DNA of 26,938 nt, taken from contig CAVLBP010000018.1 of NCBI GenBank assembly GCA_963661325.1, positions 1-26,938 of the forward strand. The letters run 5' to 3'. The translations under genes were made by a program, and so were the position numbers. Below the pieces are notes generated by a model. It saw only the letters and a program-made list of their open reading frames with translations. It searched no databases and was not told the origin of the DNA. This stretch comes from Pararoseburia sp963661325. GTDB lineage: Bacteria; Bacillota; Clostridia; Lachnospirales; Lachnospiraceae. Numbering within the stretch: position 1 is the first letter of the stretch; every line of letters begins with the position of its first letter. This document shows positions 1 through 8,469 of the stretch, piece after piece.

Positions 1-921
1 GCTTTCAATGGTGGTATTATTATGGTATTTTCCATTGTTGTTTCCATGTTATTGCCACAGTTAGTAGCAGGTATTGGTTCTACCAAGGAAGGATGGACGA
101 TCATAGCATTGATCTTTGCGATACCAATGGCAATTATTGGCATGTTCCGTTTTATCTTTGTAAAAGAAGTTGTCGTAGATGATGATGGAACTGAAAGTGA
201 TAAGAAAACAGCGCCAGAAGAAAAACTTTCTGTGAAGGAAAGTCTGAAATGTATTTTTGCTAACAAGTATATCTTTATTTTGGCAGGCATGAGCTTTGTG
301 GTACAGTTAGCGACCAATATTGGTACAGGTGTTAATAACTATTACTTCAAATATGTTATGGGAGATATTGGACTGGCTACCTTGGTATCCTTGGGAAGTT
401 TAGCAACACCGATCGTTATGTTAGTTTTCCCGGCATTGACCAGAAAATTTGGTACCGTTGGTGTCTTGAAGATAGGAGCAGTTCTTGGCGTCATTGGTTA
501 TGGCATTCGTATTTTAGGTGGAACTAATTTAGTGACTTTGGTAGTTGGCTCTGTTGTCGGAGGTGTAGCTATCTTACCGGTTACCATGATGGGAAGTATT
601 TATATTATTGATACTATGGATTATGGTGAATGGAAGACCGGCAAACGTGTAGAAGGTATGCTTAACTCTGTATATTCCTTTACTTCCAAATTGGGAGGTG
701 GTATTGCTTCAGGTCTGATCGGTCTGCTTATGGGACTGGCCGGATATGATGGAAGTCTTGCGACACAGTCTGCCAGTGCGATTACTGCTATTCAGGCATT
801 ATTTAATTACATACCGATGGTTCTGATGGTTGCTCTGCTTCTTTTGGCAATGGCATACAAGTTGGATAAATTGATGCCACAGATCAAGGCTGACCTTGCA
901 AAAAGACATGGTGCAGAGTAG
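1..921 (+). CDS. GPH-family sugar:cation symporter (5'-truncated)
   Basis: This is the C-terminal 306 residues of a membrane sugar transporter; the reading frame is open to the first base, so the gene begins upstream of the window. Several hydrophobic segments surround a cytoplasmic loop rich in Asp, Glu and Lys (VVDDDGTESDKK). The late motif TMDYGEWKTGKRVEGMLNS is typical of the glycoside-pentoside-hexuronide (MelB-like) group of the major facilitator superfamily. Members import glycosides with Na+ or H+. The next gene encodes a cytoplasmic GH3 beta-glucosidase, so an unphosphorylated beta-glucoside is a likely substrate (inference). An in-frame ATG at base 22 is internal and not the start. 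The family is well supported; the substrate is not known. Confidence 0.85.
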   Translation, partial: AFNGGIIMVFSIVVSMLLPQLVAGIGSTKEGWTIIALIFAIPMAIIGMFRFIFVKEVVVDDDGTESDKKTAPEEKLSVKESLKCIFANKYIFILAGMSFVVQLATNIGTGVNNYYFKYVMGDIGLATLVSLGSLATPIVMLVFPALTRKFGTVGVLKIGAVLGVIGYGIRILGGTNLVTLVVGSVVGGVAILPVTMMGSIYIIDTMDYGEWKTGKRVEGMLNSVYSFTSKLGGGIASGLIGLLMGLAGYDGSLATQSASAITAIQALFNYIPMVLMVALLLLAMAYKLDKLMPQIKADLAKRHGAE

Positions 922-968
922 ATAATCACTAAAAATTTGCAAAAAAGCGTAAAAATTTAATAAGTCAT

Positions 969-1021
969 AAGTGCAGTGTCTGTTAGAATAAGTGTAACAA
1001 ATAGCAGAGACTGCACTTTTT
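969..1021 (+). terminator. Hairpin with T-run between symporter and GH3 gene
   Basis: AAGTGCAGT (969-977) pairs perfectly with ACTGCACTT (1010-1018). After one mismatch the stem continues TCTGTTA against TAGCAGA with one wobble, and a T-run ends it at 1021. It lies between two genes that look functionally linked, so it could be a full terminator, an attenuator, or a processing hairpin giving unequal expression. Confidence 0.7.
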
Positions 1022-1063
1022 GAAATCTGGGTTTCAAGAAAAAATGTAAAAGGAGACAAGAAT

Positions 1064-3619
1064 ATGGTACATATCACAGATGCAAGTATGCAGGAATTTG
1101 AAAAAGAGCATATCGCCAAGGTGCGCGAGGTGGCACCGGAATGTGCGGTACTCTTAAAGAGCAATGGAGATTTTCCGTTGGATGCAGCAGGCAAGGTCGC
1201 ACTCTTTGGCAGTGGCGCCAGAAGAACCATCAAGGGCGGAACCGGATCCGGGGATGTCAATGTCAGAGCCTATACGACCATAGAGCAGGGATTGGAAAAT
1301 GCAGGCTTTGAAGTCGTCAGCAAGGCTTGGCTGGATGCATATGAAGAACATATGACAAAGACCAGAAAAGAATGGATCGCAGCCATGAAGGCGGAGGCGG
1401 CAGCCGCAGGCATCAATGGTATCATGTATTGCATGGGAAAGGTCATGCCGGAAACTGCCTATGAATTTTCACTGGAAAGTGACGCGGACATCGCCATCTA
1501 TGTACTGGCGAGAAATTCCGGCGAAGGTGCTGACCGCACGACGGTAGCAGGCGACATCAATCTGACCGAGACCGAGATCCGCGATATCCTGGCATTACAG
1601 AAGCAGTATGACAAGTTTCTTCTTGTATTAAATGTTGGTGGCATGGTAGACCTGACACCGGTAAATGCCGTAGAAAATATCCTGCTCTTAGGACAGTTGG
1701 GGACACCGACCGGCGATGTATTAGCAGACCTTGTCCTTGGCAAGGCTTATCCATCCGGTAAATTGGCTATGACCTGGGCGCCAATCGCGGAATATCCATC
1801 AACCGATGGCTTTGGTGATCTGGATGATACCTACTATCGTGAGGGCATCTATGTAGGCTATCGTTATTTTGACACCGTTGGAAAAGAAGTGACCTATCCG
1901 TTTGGTTACGGCCTTTCCTACACGACTTTTGCTATTGAGGCGAAGGATATTGTCGCAGATGAAAATCAAGTCACAGTCACAGCACAAGTGACAAATACAG
2001 GAAAATGCGCAGGAAAAGAAGTGGTACAGGTCTATGCCAGCCTGCCGGAAGGAGAACTCGACCAGCCATATCAGAAACTGGTCGGCTATGCCAAGACCAA
2101 GGAAGTGGCAGCCGGAGAGAGCACAGAAGTTTCTGTGACTTTTGATACCAAGACGCTGGCATCCTTTAGTGAGAAGGACAGTGCCTATATCATGGAGGCA
2201 GGAGACTATGTCATCCGTCTGGGAAGCCATTCCAGAGATACCATGGTAGCAGGCATTTTGACTCTGGATGCAAAGGCTGTCTTAGAAAAGACCAAGCATA
2301 TCTGTCCGGGCTGGGGCTTTGATGATCTTGTGCCGGAAAAAGTGGCTTTCAACACAGATGGCGAGGAAGAACAGAAGGAGGCTGCAAAGCATATTGCTTT
2401 ATCCGCAGCCAAGTTTGAGACTGTGACCTATACATATTCGGAAGTGGCAGAGGAGATCCTGGCAGGTCAGACCATTGATTTTGCTGAGGTCATTTCCGGT
2501 AAAAAGACCATAGAGGAATTTGTCGCAGGTCTTTCTGAGGAGCAACTGGCTTATCTTGCCATTGGTAATTATAAAGACCTACCGGAAGGTGCGGGCGCAG
2601 AATCTGTCATCGGTGCAGCAGGATCCCATGTGGCAGGTGCCGCAGGCGAATCGACCAGCCGTCTGGAAGATCTTGGCGTTGGTGGACTCTACATGGCAGA
2701 CGGTCCGGTAGGACTTCGCCTTGCAACTTCCTACAAGATCGTGGATGGCGAGATTAAGGGCAATGCCAATGCTTTTGCCAACTTCATGGAATTTATGGGC
2801 GAGGAAGAACTCAAGATGATGGCGGCTATGGCACCAAAGCCATCGCAGGCTGAACTGGATGCACCGGAAAACTATCAGTATTGTATCGCGATCCCGATCG
2901 GCACGGCTTTGGCACAGGCTTGGAATGATGATGTTGCAGAGATCTGTGGTGATATGGTCGGACAGGAAATGGAAATGTTTGGCGTGCATCTATGGCTGGC
3001 ACCGGCACAGAATATCCAGCGTTCCCCACTTTGCGGACGAAACTTTGAATATTATTCTGAGGAGCCGATCGTCAGCGGACGTACCTCTGCTGCCGTGACG
3101 CGCGGTGTGCAGAAGCATCCGGGCTGTGGTGTTACCATCAAGCATTTTGCCTGCAACAATCAGGAGACCAACCGTTTCTTATCCAATTCTGTTGTCAGTG
3201 AACGTGCTCTGCGTGAGATCTATCTCAAGGGATTTGAGATCTGCGTCAGAAGTGCAAAGCCGGAGGCAATCATGTCATCCTATAATCTGGTTAATGCAGA
3301 GCATACCTGCAATAGCAAGGATATCCAGACCCATGCACTCAGGGATGAATGGGGCCATGAAGGCATTGTCATGACTGACTGGTTTGTGACCGGCGGCATG
3401 GGCAATGGTGCGGAACACCGTGACAATAAGCATACGACGGGATCTGCCGCGGGCTGTGTCAAGGCGGGCAATAATATCACCATGCCGGGCGGACCGAGCG
3501 ATCTTGCAGATATTATGGATGCTCTGAAAAATAAAGAGCATGCATATGCACTGACCAAGGCGGAATTGCAGCAGAATGCGATTGCAGTATTAAAAGAAGT
3601 CATCAAATTAAGAAAATAA
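1064..3619 (+). CDS. Circularly permuted GH3 beta-glucosidase, cytoplasmic
   Basis: An 851-residue glycoside hydrolase family 3 enzyme, likely releasing glucose from beta-glucosides. The domain order is inverted relative to common GH3 enzymes. The usual C-terminal alpha/beta domain comes first (about 1-275, with GTPTGDVLADLVLG and YPSGKLAMTWAP), followed by a fibronectin-III-like domain (about 295-400, after YPFGYGLSYTTF). The TIM-barrel catalytic domain is last (about 480-851). The barrel has MADGPVGLR, GRNFEYYSEEP, the KH pair in TIKHFACNNQ, and the nucleophile Asp772 in GIVMTDWF. No signal peptide or membrane segment is visible, so it should act on sugar imported by the upstream symporter. 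The start is preceded by an AAAGGAGA ribosome site. This inverted order is known from Ruminococcus albus and Butyrivibrio enzymes. The exact substrate is uncertain. Confidence 0.93.
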   Translation: MVHITDASMQEFEKEHIAKVREVAPECAVLLKSNGDFPLDAAGKVALFGSGARRTIKGGTGSGDVNVRAYTTIEQGLENAGFEVVSKAWLDAYEEHMTKTRKEWIAAMKAEAAAAGINGIMYCMGKVMPETAYEFSLESDADIAIYVLARNSGEGADRTTVAGDINLTETEIRDILALQKQYDKFLLVLNVGGMVDLTPVNAVENILLLGQLGTPTGDVLADLVLGKAYPSGKLAMTWAPIAEYPSTDGFGDLDDTYYREGIYVGYRYFDTVGKEVTYPFGYGLSYTTFAIEAKDIVADENQVTVTAQVTNTGKCAGKEVVQVYASLPEGELDQPYQKLVGYAKTKEVAAGESTEVSVTFDTKTLASFSEKDSAYIMEAGDYVIRLGSHSRDTMVAGILTLDAKAVLEKTKHICPGWGFDDLVPEKVAFNTDGEEEQKEAAKHIALSAAKFETVTYTYSEVAEEILAGQTIDFAEVISGKKTIEEFVAGLSEEQLAYLAIGNYKDLPEGAGAESVIGAAGSHVAGAAGESTSRLEDLGVGGLYMADGPVGLRLATSYKIVDGEIKGNANAFANFMEFMGEEELKMMAAMAPKPSQAELDAPENYQYCIAIPIGTALAQAWNDDVAEICGDMVGQEMEMFGVHLWLAPAQNIQRSPLCGRNFEYYSEEPIVSGRTSAAVTRGVQKHPGCGVTIKHFACNNQETNRFLSNSVVSERALREIYLKGFEICVRSAKPEAIMSSYNLVNAEHTCNSKDIQTHALRDEWGHEGIVMTDWFVTGGMGNGAEHRDNKHTTGSAAGCVKAGNNITMPGGPSDLADIMDALKNKEHAYALTKAELQQNAIAVLKEVIKLRK

Positions 3620-3641
3620 GAAAGAAAATAAAAATTAGGAG

Positions 3642-3679
3642 ACGGATACGTTTGGAAGCCCAGACGTATCCGTTTTTTT
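3642..3679 (+). terminator. Rho-independent terminator after GH3 gene
   Basis: ACGGATACGT (3642-3651) pairs perfectly with ACGTATCCGT (3664-3673) around a 12-base loop, followed directly by seven T residues. It ends the symporter/GH3 transcript and separates it from the PTS operon. Confidence 0.92.
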
Positions 3680-3870
3680 ATACACTAAACGATCTGATGG
3701 TATAAAACATATACACTAAGCATAGGGATAGAAGAAAATATGCAAAAAGTACAAGAACTTATGCAAAAATATCATATTTATGTATATAAATCACAAGAAA
3801 AATACCATACACTAAGCGTTTTGACGATAAAAACAGGTCGTGGTAGATTTCTTGTTGTATAAAGTGTATA
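3680..3870 (+). repeat. Repeated ATACACTAA(A/G)C motifs, candidate operators of the PTS operon
   Basis: Three direct copies of ATACACTAA(A/G)C begin at 3680, 3711 and 3807. The copies at 3680 and 3807 stay similar for about 30 bases. An inverted partial copy, AGTGTATA, lies at 3863-3870. The first two starts are 31 bases apart and the next 96 apart, close to whole helical turns, which suits protein binding to one DNA face. The array sits between the GH3 terminator and the PTS-operon regulator gene, so that regulator is the natural candidate ligand (inference). Confidence 0.5.
3821..3849 (+). promoter_or_regulatory. Candidate sigma-70-type promoter of the PTS operon
   Basis: TTGACG (3821-3826), a 17-base spacer and TAGATT (3844-3849) fit a housekeeping promoter with a 5/6 -35 and a 4/6 -10 match. 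A start near 3856 would place the inverted AGTGTATA motif (3863-3870) just downstream, a common repressor position. No alternative promoter with better boxes is visible before the operon. Confidence 0.4.
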
Positions 3871-3916
3871 GTTCTTCTTGTATATACAGTTAGAAAGAAG
3901 CAGAGGAGATCCGCTT

Positions 3917-6490
3917 ATGAAATCAAACAAAGAAAAGATCTATGACTTTATTCAGATGCATGATACGGCAGAACAAGAGGGAGGTGTGTCGACCACTTAT
4001 ATCGCACAGGCGCTGTCTTTACAGCGAACCAATGTCAGTAGTCTTTTGAATGCATTGGTGGAAGAGGGAAGGATACATAAATCCAATGGCAGACCTGTCC
4101 TTTATTCCATTGCAGGTGCAAAAAGGACGGATGAGGAAGAATGCTTTTGCAGGATGACAGGATGGAATGGCAGTTTACAGCATCCCATCCAATTAGCCAA
4201 GGCGGCGGTCTTATATCCGGGCAAAAGTCTCAATATCCTGATCGTGGGAGAAAAGGGAACCGGCAAGAAAGAGTTCGCACATCTGATCTACGAGTATTGT
4301 CTGTCCAGACAGATATTTTCACCGGAGAGTCTTTTTTTACAGATGAATTGCAGGGACTATCAGGGCAGTGCCAAAGATGCCAGGGAAAAACTCATGGGCG
4401 AGCGGCAGAGCGGCATGTTAAAGGACGCGGAGAGCGGTATCTTATACATGGATAATGTGCAGTATCTGGATGGTGGGCTCTTGAGGGAGATCGCATCCTA
4501 CAGCGGGAAACCCGGCAGAAAGGGGCTTTTGATCGCCAGCTGCACACCGGACGCACAACCAGCGCAGGAGGAGTTTCAGAGTGAATTTCCGATCGTTATT
4601 ACTATGCCGAGGATCACGGAGCGACCGATCGAAGAACGTATGGAAATGATACGGACACTGTTTTCGACCGAAGCCTCGCGGGTAGGCAGGGAACTGATCG
4701 TGAAGGAAGAATTGATGCGATGTCTGCTTTTATATGAATGCCCTGAGAATTTTCAACAGTTGAAGCGGGATATCAAAATTGGTTGCGCCAATGCCTATGT
4801 GAGGGAACTGGCAAATGAGGACAGGATCACGCTTTATGTCAGTGATTTTGAACCGACCATCCGACAGGGTATGTCCCGTTTCGGACAGATGCGGGAGGAG
4901 ATCGAAAGACTGATCCCGGAAAACAGTACCTTTACCTTTGATGGCAGCCGGATGCGTATCAGTGAGACAGAGACTAAAAATATTTACAAGGAATTGCGGC
5001 AAAAGGCAAAGAAACTGGAGTCGGAAGGTATCGAGGATGAGGACATCAAGATGCTTCTCAGTACCGAGGTGGAGAGAGCCTTTGGCAAATATCAGCAAAA
5101 ACTGATCCATGATGTCCGCAGCCGGAAAGAATTGGAACTCATCGTCGATGAGACTTTGATCGACGTGGTGGAAAGATTTCTGGCAAAAGTGGAAAACAGC
5201 AGAAATAAAAAGATCGATGATTCCGTCTTTTTTGGACTTTGCCTGCATATGAAAAATGTAGTGAATGGAACAAAGACGACAGAGACCATGGATCGGCTGG
5301 AAATATCGGAGGTCGTTACCAGATACAAGCAGGAATATATGCTAAGTCTTGCCTTTGCAGAGGAAATACAGGAGGTCTATGGCAGGCAGTTGACCATAGA
5401 TGAGGTCATTTTGATCACCATGTTTTTATGCTACGAACCGCCAAAGCAGACGGACAAGGGACAGACTGTTATCCTCTATGCTTTTTATGGAAAGGATATT
5501 GCAGCATCCATTGTGCATACGATCGCCGAGATCACCGGATTTGACCATATTTTTTCCTTTGAGGTATCACACCGGCAGAGCGAGGCACAGATCTATACGT
5601 CTTTGAAAAAATGTATTTTGGAGATCGAGCAAAAGCAGGGCGTTTTCATTGTCTATGACAGTGATCTGGTATCCAAGTTGGCAGAGGAGATCTCCGCGGA
5701 GACAGGTATTATGATCCGGCTTTTCCCGGCGCCGGTGACGACTATGGGGATTGAACTGGCGCGAAAGGCAATGATCTCATCCAATCTGGATGCCGTCTAT
5801 CGGGATGCCATGAAAAGTGTGGGAGATTTTGCCACCAGTCATGAAAAATATCTCATTACCTTATGTACGACGGGAAAGGGTGGCGCGGAGGAGTTAAAGA
5901 CCTATATTGAGCGCTATGGTCACATGGAGGATGTGCAGATCATTCCTTTATCCATGAGTGATCCCAAGGCTTTGCAGGAAGCCTTTCGTGACTTGATGCG
6001 GCGGGGAACCATACTATGTGTGGTAGGAACTTTTGATCCTAAGTTATATGGCATTCCCTTCTGTTCGATCACGGAGGTCTTTACGACACCAAAAGAACGA
6101 TTACCGGAACTTTTGCGAAAGACCGAGTCCAAGGATTATGAGGTGGACCATCAGGAAGTTTTCAATTATCTGTCCGGGCAGTTTAGCCATGTGGAAATCA
6201 AAAAGGTAGAGACATCGGTAGAAGCATTTTTACAGGAGGTCGATCAGAAATTAAAACATATGACGCAGGATGCACAGATGGGACTCTTGGTTCACACTGC
6301 CTGTTGTATTGAGCGTTTGGCATCCGGGGAGACTTCTCCCGAAAATCCAAAGCGCAAGGCAATTCTGCATCAATATCATAAAGAATTTCAGCAGCTGCTT
6401 CGGATGCTAAGACCGATGGAAAAAGCCTTTCACATCATTTTTAGCGACGACGAGGTGGCAAATATGCTGATGATCATATATCAGATATAA
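3917..6490 (+). CDS. LevR-like PRD transcriptional regulator with degenerate sigma-54 AAA domain
   Basis: An 857-residue PTS-controlled regulator. The ATG at 3917 is preferred over one 39 bases upstream because AGAGGAG sits eight bases before it. Order: winged HTH (about 1-55, TTYIAQALSLQRTNVSSLL); AAA domain with Walker A GEKGTGKK (111-118) and a Walker B-like LYMDN (Asp179-Asn180); PRD1 with His444; EIIA-mannose-like domain (about 515-640); EIIB-Gat-like domain with Cys650 in TLCTTGKGG; PRD2 with His793. This is the LevR layout, but the GAFTGA loop is deleted, Walker B has Asn for Glu, and the EIIA-like domain has FYGKD where the phosphorylatable His is expected. It probably senses PTS phosphorylation of the PRDs and controls its own operon without sigma-54 activation (inference). 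It is the first gene of the PTS operon. Confidence 0.88.
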   Translation: MKSNKEKIYDFIQMHDTAEQEGGVSTTYIAQALSLQRTNVSSLLNALVEEGRIHKSNGRPVLYSIAGAKRTDEEECFCRMTGWNGSLQHPIQLAKAAVLYPGKSLNILIVGEKGTGKKEFAHLIYEYCLSRQIFSPESLFLQMNCRDYQGSAKDAREKLMGERQSGMLKDAESGILYMDNVQYLDGGLLREIASYSGKPGRKGLLIASCTPDAQPAQEEFQSEFPIVITMPRITERPIEERMEMIRTLFSTEASRVGRELIVKEELMRCLLLYECPENFQQLKRDIKIGCANAYVRELANEDRITLYVSDFEPTIRQGMSRFGQMREEIERLIPENSTFTFDGSRMRISETETKNIYKELRQKAKKLESEGIEDEDIKMLLSTEVERAFGKYQQKLIHDVRSRKELELIVDETLIDVVERFLAKVENSRNKKIDDSVFFGLCLHMKNVVNGTKTTETMDRLEISEVVTRYKQEYMLSLAFAEEIQEVYGRQLTIDEVILITMFLCYEPPKQTDKGQTVILYAFYGKDIAASIVHTIAEITGFDHIFSFEVSHRQSEAQIYTSLKKCILEIEQKQGVFIVYDSDLVSKLAEEISAETGIMIRLFPAPVTTMGIELARKAMISSNLDAVYRDAMKSVGDFATSHEKYLITLCTTGKGGAEELKTYIERYGHMEDVQIIPLSMSDPKALQEAFRDLMRRGTILCVVGTFDPKLYGIPFCSITEVFTTPKERLPELLRKTESKDYEVDHQEVFNYLSGQFSHVEIKKVETSVEAFLQEVDQKLKHMTQDAQMGLLVHTACCIERLASGETSPENPKRKAILHQYHKEFQQLLRMLRPMEKAFHIIFSDDEVANMLMIIYQI

Positions 6491-6506
6491 AACAAAGGAG
6501 GTTACT

Positions 6507-6827
6507 ATGAGCGAAGAATTACAGGAAGCATTGGAAGAGATTTCCATGTTGATCATTGCCAATTCCGGGGCAGCCAGATCGGCGGCATTTGAAGCCTTAC
6601 AGGCGGCAAAAAAGAAGGATTTTATCCAGGCGGATCAACTGATGGAAAGCGCGGAAAAGAGTTTACAGACAGCCCACGAGGCACACCGGAAACTCTTGCA
6701 GATGGATGCAAAAGGTCAAGTGGACAGCGTCAGCATTCTGCTTTGCCATGCACAGGATCACTTGATGGGAAGTGCACTTGCCGGGGATCTCATCAAAGAA
6801 ATGATCCTTTTATACAAGGAAAAATAA
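6507..6827 (+). CDS. PTS lactose/cellobiose-family EIIA
   Basis: A 106-residue soluble helical phosphocarrier. The family signature HAQDHLM is present, with the phosphorylatable His81 and metal-binding Asp84. It accepts phosphate from HPr-His and passes it to the EIIB cysteine. Helix-forming Ala/Glu/Lys-rich sequence and a length close to the usual 100-116 residues agree. An AAAGGAGG ribosome site precedes it, 16 bases after the regulator gene, and the EIIB gene follows after 10 bases. Related proteins serve cellobiose, chitobiose or lactose; the neighbouring GH1 gene favours a beta-glucoside. Confidence 0.95.
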   Translation: MSEELQEALEEISMLIIANSGAARSAAFEALQAAKKKDFIQADQLMESAEKSLQTAHEAHRKLLQMDAKGQVDSVSILLCHAQDHLMGSALAGDLIKEMILLYKEK

Positions 6828-6837
6828 GGAGGGGCAT

Positions 6838-7140
6838 ATGGAAAGGAAAGTGTTATTGATATGCGCTGGGGGCATGTCAACAGGGATTCTGATGAAGAAG
6901 ATGGAAAAATATGCAGAGGACAAAGGCATAGATCTCAAGATCGATGCTGTGGGGATGTCCGCATATGAGGATTCCTACAAAAATTATGATGTCATTCTGT
7001 TAGGACCGCAGGTATCTTACAAAAAAGATGAGATCGCGCAGGTAACGCAGATGCCGATCGCCGTGATCGCAGCCTATGATTATGCCATCGGTAATGTAGA
7101 AAACATCATGAAACAGGTGGATGAGATCTATCCACAGTAA
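6838..7140 (+). CDS. PTS lactose/cellobiose-family EIIB
   Basis: A 100-residue cytoplasmic EIIB. The N-terminal strand leads into the phosphorylated Cys9 in LLICAGGMSTG, the expected P-loop-like active site. GPQVSYKKDEI is the usual second conserved region of the family. It takes phosphate from EIIA and transfers it to the sugar bound by the EIIC encoded 42 bases downstream. Start supported by AAGGAGG just before the ATG. Length and motifs match standalone CelA/ChbB-type proteins. Confidence 0.95.
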   Translation: MERKVLLICAGGMSTGILMKKMEKYAEDKGIDLKIDAVGMSAYEDSYKNYDVILLGPQVSYKKDEIAQVTQMPIAVIAAYDYAIGNVENIMKQVDEIYPQ

Positions 7141-7182
7141 TATCTGGTAAGGGTTTTTAGGGAAAGGAAAAAGGAGAAGGAT

Positions 7183-8469
7183 ATGAGTAATTTATATGAA
7201 AGCAAATTCATGCAAAAAGTAAAATCCATAGGCGAAAAATGTGCGGGAAACAAAGCGATCGCAGCAGTATCTGCCGGTATGATGATGGCAATGGGGATCA
7301 TCCTGATCGGCGCTATCTTCCAGTTGATCGCGATCATCCCGACTTTCTTTGGGGCTTGGACGACCGATGATGCGATCTATAGCATCTTATTGGTGCCGTA
7401 TGATCTGTCTATGGGGCTGATCTCTGTTTATATGGCATTTACCATCGCCTATTCTTATGCCAAGTCGCTCAAGATGCAGGCGCTGACCAACGCATTAAAT
7501 GCCATGCTGATCTTTTTGATCGTTGCAGGTCCGATCAAGACGGTAGAACTGGCAGACGGAAGCAGTTTTACCGGCATTGACAATTCCTGTCTGGGTGCTG
7601 TGGGTATGTTTACGGCGATCATCATTTCGCTTTGTACCGTCAAGATGGCGCATTTTTGCGAAAAGCATCATCTGATGATCAAGATGCCGGATGCCGTACC
7701 GAAATTCTTACAGGATACCTTTGCATCCTTGATCCCACTGGTTATCAACATCGCGATCTGGCATACGATCGGAAGTATCTGCCTGAATGTCATGACGATC
7801 TCTCTGCCATACGCGATCTCTTATATCTTGTCAGCACCGCTTGGCGCACTGACCAGCGTACCGGGTATCATCATTGTCGTGTTGGTGGCAAATGTCCTCT
7901 GGACTTTCGGTATTCATGGAACCATGGTTGTTTATATCGCCATTATGGCACCGCTCATGGAGTACATAGCAAACAATGCAGAGCATGTGTCTAAGGGGGA
8001 AGCCCTTGTCTTTGTACCGGTTGCTTTGTTTGGTATCATGAACTGCTGTGGCGGAACGGGAAACACCTTGGCACTTTGCGTTATGGGACTTTTCTCCAAG
8101 TCTGAGCAGATCAAGGCAGTCAGCAAGGCGGCAGTTGTACCGGGTATCTTTAATATCAATGAGCCGGCAACCTTCGGTTATCCGATCATGTACAATCCGA
8201 CACTTGCCATTCCGTTTGTGATCAACCCATTGATCACCATGATCATCTGTTACTTTGGCTATATGGTCGGCTTCTTCAAACCGGCATTTACCATGATCAC
8301 AGCGACCTTACCGGTCGGCGTATCACCGTATCTGTGTACCCTGTCCTGGACCAATATCCTGATCCCGGTCATCGCCTTTATCGTGGCTTGGGTGGTATAT
8401 CGTCCATTCTTTAAGGTATATGAGCGTGACCTGATCGCAAAGGAGCAGGAAGCAAAAGAGGTAGCATAA
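7183..8469 (+). CDS. PTS lactose/cellobiose-family EIIC permease
   Basis: A 428-residue integral membrane sugar channel with about ten hydrophobic segments, beginning with the amphipathic SKFMQKVKSIGEKCAGNKAIAAVSAGMMM typical of CelB-type EIIC. The substrate-binding signature GIFNINEPATFGYPIMYNP is intact. It moves a disaccharide across the membrane while the EIIB cysteine phosphorylates it. AAGGAGAAGG precedes the start. Its stop overlaps the start of the GH1 gene by one base, so permease and phospho-glycosidase are probably translationally coupled. Cellobiose or a related beta-glucoside is the likely substrate; sequence alone cannot exclude lactose or chitobiose. Confidence 0.95.
   Translation: MSNLYESKFMQKVKSIGEKCAGNKAIAAVSAGMMMAMGIILIGAIFQLIAIIPTFFGAWTTDDAIYSILLVPYDLSMGLISVYMAFTIAYSYAKSLKMQALTNALNAMLIFLIVAGPIKTVELADGSSFTGIDNSCLGAVGMFTAIIISLCTVKMAHFCEKHHLMIKMPDAVPKFLQDTFASLIPLVINIAIWHTIGSICLNVMTISLPYAISYILSAPLGALTSVPGIIIVVLVANVLWTFGIHGTMVVYIAIMAPLMEYIANNAEHVSKGEALVFVPVALFGIMNCCGGTGNTLALCVMGLFSKSEQIKAVSKAAVVPGIFNINEPATFGYPIMYNPTLAIPFVINPLITMIICYFGYMVGFFKPAFTMITATLPVGVSPYLCTLSWTNILIPVIAFIVAWVVYRPFFKVYERDLIAKEQEAKEVA

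Noticed and set aside
799..1260. A 153-codon open frame on the - strand across the symporter end, the intergenic region and the GH3 start.
   Set aside because: It overlaps two clear genes and a terminator, has no ribosome site and shows no recognisable domain.
3841..3856. A -24/-12 (sigma-54) promoter-like word, TGGTAGATTTCTTGTT, upstream of the LevR-like gene.
   Set aside because: The -24 GG is present, but the invariant GC at -12 is GT. The adjacent regulator lacks GAFTGA and the Walker B Glu, so a sigma-54 promoter here is not supported; a sigma-70-type reading fits better.
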